IMG/VR virus record: IMGVR_UViG_3300012988_000032
Span: 1-31,478 of that record
Strand: one strand, 5' to 3'
DNA: 31,478 nt
Source: a virus
Positions 24,748 through 30,747 of the stretch are shown here, piece after piece (the stretch's first letter is position 1; each line of letters begins with the position of its first letter). The position numbers were made by a program, and so were the translations under genes. The notes under the pieces are model-generated. The model ran no database searches. It had not been told where the DNA came from and was given only the letters and a program-made list of their open reading frames with translations.

Positions 24748-24968
24748 GCACCGGAGATGGTGCGCTGAAAAATCTCTTCGAGGTAAACTTCAATCTAATG
24801 TATCACCACAAGATTGATCCAAACATCTTCAATGACTACGCACCATGGGAAAGGGACATCTATTTGAAACTGTTGACGAATGAGGTTGAAGATGAGAACC
24901 TGCAGGCAAGACAGGCTGCTGCATCCTCTAGGGTTAGCAAGGCCACAAGAATTAGGAAACCTCGTTGA
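24684..24968 (+). CDS. -1 frame extension of gp26; small chaperone-like protein
   Basis: This frame overlaps the end of gene 26 in the -1 register. The overlapping first 20 codons (24684-24740) are probably not a real start: no Shine-Dalgarno site precedes ATG 24684. The conserved-looking part begins after the slippery site at 24741 and encodes 75 residues, including VNFNLMYHHKIDPNIF and APWERDIYLKLL. A histidine-containing helix followed by a PWER-type helix is reminiscent of the downstream frame of tailed-phage tail-assembly chaperones. An internal ATG at 24798 with GAGGT upstream could give a separate 56-residue protein instead. In T4 the gene after 26 is 51, a hub-assembly catalyst; this may be its positional counterpart. 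The next gene is a tape-measure candidate. Confidence 0.65.
   Translation: MPKMQVSSQNFVGGFARFFRISTGDGALKNLFEVNFNLMYHHKIDPNIFNDYAPWERDIYLKLLTNEVEDENLQARQAAASSRVSKATRIRKPR
24735..24776 (+). promoter_or_regulatory. Candidate -1 programmed frameshift site (slippery heptamer plus pseudoknot)
   Basis: T TTT TTC occupies 24735-24741 in the zero frame of gene 26, a canonical X XXY YYZ heptamer. After a six-base spacer (which includes the TAA stop, 24745-24747), GCACC (24748-24752) can pair with GGTGC (24759-24763). The loop bases GAGAT (24754-24758) are complementary to ATCTC (24772-24776), giving an H-type pseudoknot. Loop lengths are one base and eight bases (GCTGAAAA), with the two stems directly adjacent. 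Confidence 0.75.
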
Positions 24969-24979
24969 TTAAATAATAC

Positions 24980-26437
24980 ATGGAAGAAAACAATCAAAAC
25001 TCAGCTGGATCCATCAACACCCCAACAGGAATGGGGTTGAAGGATGTTTCCCAATCTCTATCAGATTCAGATGTTGACCTCTCACCGAAGGGTGATGTAA
25101 AGAAGGTTGGCAGGGTCTGGGGTCGTAATCCTTTCAAGATCCCAAAGGGAGTCAAAACAGGAAGCCCAGAGAGCGTAGATCTCAAGATCATCAAAGCTGA
25201 CATCCAAGCAATCAAGGATGCGCTTCTAGAATCAAAGAGAGTGAAGAAGATCAAGAAGGGCACAACCGTTGGGAACCAGCCTTCAGCTGCGAAGTCAGAT
25301 GGTTTGGTCAGTAGCTTCTTCAAGGGTGTTGATGATCATCTTGATCCAATCTCAGCTGATGTTGTAGATGCTGGCAAGTGGTTGTTCAAGAAGATGACTG
25401 GTAAGATGACCCCAAAGGAAGCTAACACCAGAGCAAGAGAAATGAAGAAGACCGGTGGCAGCAGTTCATCTGGTGAACTTGGTGAAATGAAGGACAGGCT
25501 TGTCAAGCTTGACTTGAGACTTGAAGATGATGTTGCTGGCATCAACAAGAAGCTTGACTTGATCCTAGAAAAGACTGATGGACTTGGTGGCAGTTCACTT
25601 GATGGCATTGGGGGCTTGATCACTAGAATCATCAGTGGAGCTATGGCTGGTCTCAGTGCCATGATGAGTGGAATGTGGGGTGCTATCAAGAGCATTGCCA
25701 AGTTCTTGGGCGTTGGTATTGGTGCTGCCATCAAGAAGATCACTAAGAAGGGCGCAGTTGTTGCTGGTGGAGCAGGTGCTGCCACCGTCGCAAGAAAGGC
25801 TGCTATGAAGGCAGCTGAGAAGAAGGCTGGAAAGGCTGCCGCAAAGAAGGCAGCACTAAAGGCTGCAACTGTTGGCGTTGGTAAGATGGGTTTGAAGGCA
25901 GGATTAAAAGCTGTGCCTTTGGTTGGTTTGGCTGCCGGTCTAGGATTTGGTGCATACAAGCTCGCCAAGGGTGACTTTACAGGTGCAGCATTGGAAGTTG
26001 GTTCTGGTGCTGCTTCACTAATTCCAGGTGTTGGTACTGCTGCAAGCATTGGCTTGAGTGGTGCATCAATTATTAGAGACGTCAAGAAGGATACTGACAA
26101 GGCCAAGTTGGATCTCAACAGACAAAATGATGTTGAGACTCAGGCCGATGATTTGTTGAATCGTTCAGTTGCTATGGTTCCACCAGCAAGGGTTGATCAG
26201 AATCTCAACAAGGCAATGAAGGAACAGAAGGAATTCAAGACTGCTCCATCACATACTCACAGTGTTGTGCAGCCAATTGTTATCAACAAGAAAGAAAAGA
26301 CTAGAGTTGTTCAGCAGCCATCTGGTTCAAACAGACCAGCAATTGTTAGAACAAGAAATGATGAGAAATCATTGAATTCAACTGTGGTTGGGTTGTATGA
26401 TGCACCTCAAGGGTACAACACGCTCTCTAGACTCTAA
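24980..26437 (+). CDS. Candidate tail tape measure / gp29-like hub protein (485 aa)
   Basis: The gene after the gp26 chaperone region is expected to be the tape measure (T4 gp29, 590 aa), and the composition agrees. There is a charged helical N-terminal part (about residues 55-95 and 165-200) and a hydrophobic helix (about 208-250; IGGLITRIISGAMAGLSAMM). A Lys/Ala-rich helical stretch follows (about 255-310). A second Gly/Ala-rich hydrophobic region (about 311-365) includes GDFTGAALEVGSGAASLIPG. A polar C-terminal tail comes last. The similarity to gp29 is positional and compositional, not a motif match. The ATG has no clear Shine-Dalgarno site and starts 11 bases after the preceding stop; Met17 is an alternative. 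Its 3' end overlaps the convergent methyltransferase gene by 11 bases. Confidence 0.6.
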   Translation: MEENNQNSAGSINTPTGMGLKDVSQSLSDSDVDLSPKGDVKKVGRVWGRNPFKIPKGVKTGSPESVDLKIIKADIQAIKDALLESKRVKKIKKGTTVGNQPSAAKSDGLVSSFFKGVDDHLDPISADVVDAGKWLFKKMTGKMTPKEANTRAREMKKTGGSSSSGELGEMKDRLVKLDLRLEDDVAGINKKLDLILEKTDGLGGSSLDGIGGLITRIISGAMAGLSAMMSGMWGAIKSIAKFLGVGIGAAIKKITKKGAVVAGGAGAATVARKAAMKAAEKKAGKAAAKKAALKAATVGVGKMGLKAGLKAVPLVGLAAGLGFGAYKLAKGDFTGAALEVGSGAASLIPGVGTAASIGLSGASIIRDVKKDTDKAKLDLNRQNDVETQADDLLNRSVAMVPPARVDQNLNKAMKEQKEFKTAPSHTHSVVQPIVINKKEKTRVVQQPSGSNRPAIVRTRNDEKSLNSTVVGLYDAPQGYNTLSRL

Positions 26438-27074
26438 CGATCCAGAATCGGCGATTCTTGCCGCCTGCAAATTCACCCACGTGACCAGAAAACACTGGCC
26501 AATCATACTTGTGATAAGTGGTATTCAAGTCGCTGTCATCATAGCGAGTGAATGCTACTCCAAGCGAGGTCAAATACTTCTCAATGAATGCAGCTGATGG
26601 GCGGATGCCAATGCCATTCAATGCTTGGTCATAGTATGGCATTTCTTCCTGTTTGAATTCATAGCTATCATCACTGGAGTTTGCCACCTCAGTCTCAAGG
26701 ATCATAACTGATTTGGTGTGCTTTACTGCTTGAGCCAAATCCTGTTGCCAGTTCTTAAGATGATACAACACACCGGTGTGAAGAACAATGTCAAACTTTC
26801 TTTCAAGATCCCATTTTCCATCTTGGTCCATGACAATAGTTTCATACTTGTGATGTTTGCCATACAACTTGCTGAAATTGTCTAGGTGTTCAGGACGACC
26901 ATCAGTGAATGTTACTTTGGTTCCAAGCTTATCAAACATCATTCCAAGCTTACCAAGTCCACAACCAAGCTCAAGCATTGTCTTGCCTGAGAAATAGTCA
27001 GCACCAAACAATGATATGATTTTGTCATACCTTGTTTGGCGCCAGTCATCATAGTGTCCGTCAAATGCATCCAT
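26427..27074 (-). CDS. Class I SAM-dependent methyltransferase (215 aa)
   Basis: The Rossmann-type motif I is MLELGCGLGKLG (residues 33-44). An acidic motif II follows strand 2 (VTFTDGRPEHL, about 54-64). The motif IV region is FDIVLHTGVLYHL (94-106), which places it with the Methyltransf_11/25-type enzymes. The substrate is unknown; the absence of a DPPY/NPPY motif argues against an adenine or cytosine-N4 DNA methylase. The gene stands alone, between the terminator hairpin on its 5' side and the convergent tape-measure candidate. Two closely spaced ATGs lie at the start; the first was taken. It could modify a sugar, RNA or small molecule; no neighbour helps decide. Confidence 0.85.
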   Translation of the reverse strand: MDAFDGHYDDWRQTRYDKIISLFGADYFSGKTMLELGCGLGKLGMMFDKLGTKVTFTDGRPEHLDNFSKLYGKHHKYETIVMDQDGKWDLERKFDIVLHTGVLYHLKNWQQDLAQAVKHTKSVMILETEVANSSDDSYEFKQEEMPYYDQALNGIGIRPSAAFIEKYLTSLGVAFTRYDDSDLNTTYHKYDWPVFSGHVGEFAGGKNRRFWIVRV

Positions 27075-27094
27075 GATTTACTTATCCACAAAAG

Positions 27095-27120
27095 AAAAGA
27101 GCCTCTTTCGAGGCTCTTTT
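27095..27120 (-). terminator. Perfect 11-bp hairpin terminator between gene 32 and the methyltransferase
   Basis: AAAAGAGCCTC (27095-27105), loop TTTC, then GAGGCTCTTTT (27110-27120). The GC-rich core is flanked by A and T runs, so it can work in either direction. It lies 35 bases past the gene 32 stop and should end the leftward gene 32 transcript before the methyltransferase gene. Confidence 0.9.
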
Positions 27121-27154
27121 CAATAGGGGCAACGGGTGCCCTCCACCATCTGAT

Positions 27155-28105
27155 TTAGTTGGCCAACTTGGCGAAATCAGCAAAATCATCGTCACCGTCA
27201 TCTAGTGATGGCTTCTTTCCTGAACCACTTGATTCAGAAACAGCAGCTGAGATTTCAGCATCAGTGCTCTCAGGAGTGATGGTATCACCTTCACCCAAGT
27301 CTTCAGCACGTGCTGTCTGTGGCTTCTTACCAGTTTCACCAGCAAGACCCATGACAACGTCAAGCTTGCGCTTCAACTCATCATAGCTCTTGAAGTTCTT
27401 GGCTGAAACCAATTCATTCAATGAATGCTCAGACTTCCACAGGTCCTCAAGCTTCTTGTCATCACCATCCAACAATGCTGATGGCTTCTCAAACTCGCTC
27501 TTGTCGTAGTTTCTGTAACCTTCGACCTTACGAATCTTGATCTTGAAGTTTGCACCTTCCCAAAGGTTGAATGGGTTGAACTTTACTTCATCCTCATCTG
27601 GGTACTCTCCCTCTGGGCGAGCACCTGGTAGAACATCCTTGATCTTGTCCATGATCTTCTTGCCATAAGTGTACAAGAACACCTTGCCTTCATTGGCTGG
27701 GTTGCCTGGATCCTTAATAACAAGCACGTTGCTGATGTAACTCAAACGACGCTTTGAGTTTTCCTGAACGAACTTCTTGTTGGCATCAACACCGCTATTC
27801 CACAGGGTTGAGTTGTACTCACCAACTGGGTCATCCTGGTTGATTGTGGTCAAGCTGTTTTCAATGTACCACTTTCCAGTTGGTCCCTTGAATCCATGTG
27901 ACCACATCTGGACGAAATCAACAGCTTCGTCGCCATCAGCGGCTGGACCTGGTAGGAATCGAATTACTGCAAGGCCATTTCCTGCCTTGTCAACGGTTGG
28001 TTGCCAGTAGCGATCATCCTTGGAGTATGACTTGTTCTGGGAATCCAGAGCCTTGATTAGCTTGTCAACGGATGATGTCTTCTTAAGTTTTGTAAATGAT
28101 GTCAT
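27155..28105 (-). CDS. gp32: Single-stranded DNA-binding protein gp32, lacking zinc cysteines
   Basis: gp32 coats ssDNA at the T4-type replication fork and in recombination and repair. AGNGLAVIRFLPG (about residues 41-53), HGFKGPTGKWYIE (70-82), SNVLVIKDPGNPANEGKVFL (125-144) and LWEGANFKIKI (181-191) match T4 gp32 throughout the OB-fold core. A basic LKKTSSV (about 7-13) resembles the cooperative-binding LAST motif. The C-terminus is acidic (LDDGDDDFADF). The T4 zinc site (His64, Cys77, Cys87, Cys90) is not kept: the His equivalent (His70) is present, but the protein contains no cysteine, and the Cys loop is replaced by SLTTINQDDPVGEYNST. The ATG has GAGGA eight bases upstream. It is 316 aa (T4: 301). 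A terminator follows. Confidence 0.93.
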   Translation of the reverse strand: MTSFTKLKKTSSVDKLIKALDSQNKSYSKDDRYWQPTVDKAGNGLAVIRFLPGPAADGDEAVDFVQMWSHGFKGPTGKWYIENSLTTINQDDPVGEYNSTLWNSGVDANKKFVQENSKRRLSYISNVLVIKDPGNPANEGKVFLYTYGKKIMDKIKDVLPGARPEGEYPDEDEVKFNPFNLWEGANFKIKIRKVEGYRNYDKSEFEKPSALLDGDDKKLEDLWKSEHSLNELVSAKNFKSYDELKRKLDVVMGLAGETGKKPQTARAEDLGEGDTITPESTDAEISAAVSESSGSGKKPSLDDGDDDFADFAKLAN

Positions 28106-28162
28106 TTGTATGTCCTCGTATGCAGTTTTAGTAGTGTATCCACAGTATTCATAATGTATGGC

Positions 28163-28171
28163 TTATTTATG
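28163..28171 (-). promoter_or_regulatory. Late-type promoter box upstream of gene 32 (CATAAATAA)
   Basis: The minus strand reads CATAAATAA, overlapping the TAA stop of the 76-aa gene, about 57 bases upstream of the gene 32 ATG. It is identical to the boxes before genes 8 and 48. An additional early or middle promoter is expected for gene 32 but I could not identify one. Confidence 0.55.
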
Positions 28172-28397
28172 TTGAACTAGTCTCCACAAATTCAACGGTG
28201 TGGGAGGGATAATAGTAGCGACAAACACCCTCATATTCGTATTCCCTATCACTCATCTTCTTCTTGTAAAGAGAGGCTACAACAACGAAAACTCCACCGT
28301 GATCAACACTGAAAGAGTATTTCTTGTTCTCAGTACTTGAGTTTGAGTCCTTAAACTCTCTGAAGTTCCCATCGAAGAATTTGATCTTAATGTTCAT
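28167..28397 (-). CDS. Hypothetical protein (76 aa)
   Basis: No family recognised. The sequence is short-strand-rich with many Tyr and charged residues (YSFSVDHGGVFVVVASLYKK in the middle; a Tyr cluster EYEYEGVCRYYYP near the end) and looks like a small beta-domain. There are no membrane segments. It sits between genes 59 and 32 with a 34-base gap upstream, inside the replication block. A weak AGG is the only possible ribosome site, so the start is the obvious ATG but not strongly supported. Confidence 0.6.
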   Translation of the reverse strand: MNIKIKFFDGNFREFKDSNSSTENKKYSFSVDHGGVFVVVASLYKKKMSDREYEYEGVCRYYYPSHTVEFVETSST

Positions 28398-28432
28398 AGT
28401 TTATACATTCTAGCCTGATGTTCCTTAATTGA

Positions 28433-29014
28433 TTATCTCTTGCTTTTCAATATTTCTCTGAATCGCTGTGGATCAAATGGCTTGTAGTTGTAGTAGAAAG
28501 GCTTGTACTTCCTGAACTTCGCCACAAATGATTGCCACTCCAAATGATCAGCCAGTTTGGTGTCCCAAATATCAACCATTCCAATGAAGTGATCCAGAAC
28601 AAGAAGGTTGTCTACTTCAAAGTCACCAGCAAACACCTTCTCCATCAATCCAGGGAGTTGGCCATTGTTGATTTTCAATTCTGTTGTCAAATCAATACTG
28701 GCCATTTGGTGATCAAACATGGCCAAACGGTTCTTTTGTTTCTCACACCACTCATCAAATCGTTCTAGATCATCTGGGCCAATACCTTTCACCCACAATG
28801 ATTTGTTCTTGAAGAAACAGTTGGAGAATAGAAATGGTGCGAGCTTCTCATCAACCATCTTTCCCAATTTGACAAATGACCACTTATCACTGCGGCCATC
28901 AAAAGAGTCCTTGCTTATCTTCGCTGGACCAACAATGAAGTAGTCATACTTGGCACTGTTGTAGTGAAGCCTGACTCCATTGAAGACTCTGAAGCAATCA
29001 ATACCTGAGAGCAT
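28433..29014 (-). CDS. gp59: Replicative helicase loader gp59
   Basis: gp59 loads the gp41 helicase onto gp32-coated forks in T4. Similarity to T4 gp59 is recognisable in order: KYDYFIVGPAKISKDSFDGR (about residues 22-41), LAPFLFSNCFFKNKSLWVKG then GIGPDDLERFDEWCEKQKNR (about 58-97), and VDNLLVLDHFIGMVDIWDTK (about 133-152), which parallels the FETFILLDSFLNIIDKHDEQ stretch of T4. The length is 193 aa (T4: 217). The neighbourhood of genes 33 and 32 is the same as in T4. The start overlaps the gene 33 stop as TAATG. Confidence 0.85.
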   Translation of the reverse strand: MLSGIDCFRVFNGVRLHYNSAKYDYFIVGPAKISKDSFDGRSDKWSFVKLGKMVDEKLAPFLFSNCFFKNKSLWVKGIGPDDLERFDEWCEKQKNRLAMFDHQMASIDLTTELKINNGQLPGLMEKVFAGDFEVDNLLVLDHFIGMVDIWDTKLADHLEWQSFVAKFRKYKPFYYNYKPFDPQRFREILKSKR

Positions 29015-29235
29015 TATAGCGGCAGCGTGCTGCCTCTTGGGAGGTATCTCAACTTCTTGGCTTCTTCTTCAATCTTCTCTTTCAGTGGCTTGCTGATCAA
29101 CTTGTCAACAAACTCAATTTCAAGATTGTTCTCTTCACAATATGAAACAATGGCTTCAATGTGACTGACATGCTGCTCAATAGCAATCCTCTCAATGTTC
29201 TGAGAGAAAGCTTCCTTGGTGCTTAGGGTGCTCAT
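29014..29235 (-). CDS. gp33: Late transcription co-activator gp33
   Basis: gp33 bridges the sliding clamp and RNA polymerase to activate T4-type late promoters with the sigma factor gp55. The 73-aa protein is shorter than T4 gp33 (112 aa) but keeps its core. SHIEAIVSYCEENNLEIEFV (about residues 24-43) followed by KLISKPLKEKIEEEAKKLRY (about 45-64) parallels the SYLEATTAFLEEN...IIEKIQSEAIDENLL of T4. The location next to gene 59 supports the call. It is linked by ATGA to the membrane protein gene upstream and by TAATG to gene 59. Confidence 0.85.
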   Translation of the reverse strand: MSTLSTKEAFSQNIERIAIEQHVSHIEAIVSYCEENNLEIEFVDKLISKPLKEKIEEEAKKLRYLPRGSTLPL

Positions 29236-29420
29236 TTTTGTTCTGCTTCTCTCTTGGCCTTTGCAGCTTCCCTGGCTTTCTTCAGTTTTCTATCCTCAGT
29301 CCAAACACTGATTAGTAGAGCAATAAGAATCAACAACGCAATTGACATGAACACAGTAAAACCAAACAAAGCCTTACCAGCCCAGAACCAAAATCCGCCC
29401 ATCAATGTACAAGGGTTCAT
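29232..29420 (-). CDS. Small membrane protein (62 aa)
   Basis: It has one long hydrophobic segment (about residues 8-40, FWFWAGKALFGFTVFMSIAL then LILIALLISVW), which could form one long or two short membrane passes. A highly charged Lys/Ala/Glu-rich tail follows (about 41-62). The charge pattern favours the C-terminus in the cytoplasm. No family is recognised and no lysis motif was seen. ATGA overlaps on both sides tie it to GMP reductase and gp33. Confidence 0.75.
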   Translation of the reverse strand: MNPCTLMGGFWFWAGKALFGFTVFMSIALLILIALLISVWTEDRKLKKAREAAKAKREAEQK

Positions 29421-30448
29421 ACAAATTTCCTATTCAATTGGTTGTTCACTCTGATGAAGTTTGCATTGCGACCAACACAACCCTTCAACTCATTAATGTT
29501 CTCACAGTCAAGATATGCACAGGCGGAACGCAGTCCAGCCAAATACCTGTTGACGGTGTTCTTGATTGGACCTTTTCTCTTGATGAAGAGCTCACGACCT
29601 TCTGAAGATCTATATTCCTTGACCTCGCCACCATGTGCTACTTGAGCAAGGTGGGAGGACATTCCATAGAACTGCAGCTTGTCATTTGCTAGCTCTTCTT
29701 CAGTGTAGCCTTCATCATGTCCAGCAAACTCACCACCAAGCATGACATAGTCTGCTCCAGCAGCAAAAGCCTTGACAACATCTCCTGGACAAGTGATTCC
29801 TCCATCAGCACAGATGGATCCAATTCTTTCATTGAAAAGATTCTTAGTTGCATCATGACAATCCATTACAGCTGATAGCTGTGGGCGACCAATTCCTGTT
29901 TCTGATCTGGTCAAGCAAGCGGAACCAGGACCAACTCCAACCTTTACAACGCTGGCACCAGCATTTAGGAATGACTGGGTTTCGACTCTTGAAACCACGT
30001 TACCAACCATCAACTTGAACTCAGGATATTTCTGATGAAATTCCTTGACCTTGTTCAACACATCAACGTTGTAGGCATTGGCTACATCCAAACAGAACAT
30101 ATGTGGTGCATAACACTCACCAGTCTTGATGGAGTCTATTACTTGGACCAGCTTCTCATCATCGGCTCTACCCAAGCCAAAGGAATAGATGGAATGATTT
30201 GCCAAATATCCACTCTTGAAGAAATCAATGTATTCACCAGCAGTGTAATGCTTGGTCAAACAAGTCAAGATGTTGTGGAAGGCTAGAGCCTTGGCAACCT
30301 CAAATGTACCAACGTGGTCCATGTTGGCAGCAATGATTGGGATAACAGCATCCTTGTTCTCCAAATCAACTTGTGATCTTGATGAGATCTTTCCAAATCC
30401 CATTGGAACAATCAAGACATCTGAATAGTCTAACTCAACGGTTCTCAT
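29417..30448 (-). CDS. guaC: GMP reductase
   Basis: It reduces GMP to IMP with NADPH, releasing ammonia, and so moves guanine nucleotides back to the purine branch point. It matches E. coli GuaC from end to end: DYSDVLIVP, VPIIAANMDHVGTFEVAKAL-type strand 2 (about residues 36-54), and the active-site loop GVGPGSACLTRSETGIGRPQ (171-190) with catalytic Cys178. It also keeps the phosphate-site segment DGGITCPGDVVKAFAAGADY, the signature VMLGGEFAGHDE, FYGMSS and LRSACAY. The length is 343 aa (E. coli: 347). The ATG at 30446-30448 was chosen because the protein matches the family from there and it overlaps the preceding stop as ATGA; the longer frame adds 20 unrelated residues. No CBS domain is present, which separates it from IMP dehydrogenase. 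Catalytic residues are intact. Confidence 0.95.
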   Translation of the reverse strand: MRTVELDYSDVLIVPMGFGKISSRSQVDLENKDAVIPIIAANMDHVGTFEVAKALAFHNILTCLTKHYTAGEYIDFFKSGYLANHSIYSFGLGRADDEKLVQVIDSIKTGECYAPHMFCLDVANAYNVDVLNKVKEFHQKYPEFKLMVGNVVSRVETQSFLNAGASVVKVGVGPGSACLTRSETGIGRPQLSAVMDCHDATKNLFNERIGSICADGGITCPGDVVKAFAAGADYVMLGGEFAGHDEGYTEEELANDKLQFYGMSSHLAQVAHGGEVKEYRSSEGRELFIKRKGPIKNTVNRYLAGLRSACAYLDCENINELKGCVGRNANFIRVNNQLNRKFV

Positions 30449-30747
30449 TTTGGGTCTTGACCGTAAGTAGACTTGAGGGATGCAGCCAATTGTTCTTTGG
30501 TGATCCAACCAAAGTCAAACATATCATTGAAGGACATCCTGTAGTTCTTCATCAAGAATTCCTTGTTGATGTACCACTTATCCAGTGGATCATTGTCAGC
30601 TTCAGCGATGCCACCGCCAACCAGAGTTTCCAGTTGCTTGTCAGCAACACTTACAGAAATTCCCGGCCCAACAAGATCTTCACCAAATACATATGGCCTG
30701 ACCTTAATGCTGCCGCGTCTTTCAACATGTCTGTAGTTTAGATTCAT
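30445..30747 (-). CDS. Hypothetical protein (100 aa)
   Basis: No family assigned with confidence. The N-terminus (about residues 10-32, RRGSIKVRPYVFGEDLVGPG) and the segment DPLDKWYINKEFLMKNY (about 53-69) give a small mixed alpha/beta protein. It resembles short conserved phage proteins of unknown role that contain a 'KVRPYVFGEDL...ISVS' opening. There are no membrane segments or catalytic motifs. It is coupled by ATGA overlaps to the PTH2-like gene upstream and to GMP reductase downstream. Confidence 0.65.
   Translation of the reverse strand: MNLNYRHVERRGSIKVRPYVFGEDLVGPGISVSVADKQLETLVGGGIAEADNDPLDKWYINKEFLMKNYRMSFNDMFDFGWITKEQLAASLKSTYGQDPK

Noticed and set aside
24968-24979. ATTAAATAATAC on the plus strand as a late promoter for the tape-measure candidate
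   Set aside because: It touches the ATG, so transcription would begin inside the coding sequence. It is more likely chance, unless the real start is Met17.
25336-26118. 260-codon leftward frame inside the tape-measure candidate
   Set aside because: It is the antisense shadow of Ala/Lys-rich codons, with no start signals, and lies wholly inside a better supported gene.
30449-30508. Twenty-residue N-terminal extension of GMP reductase
   Set aside because: The extension lies inside the preceding gene, matches nothing in the family, and the ATG at 30448 has an ATGA coupling and the right length.
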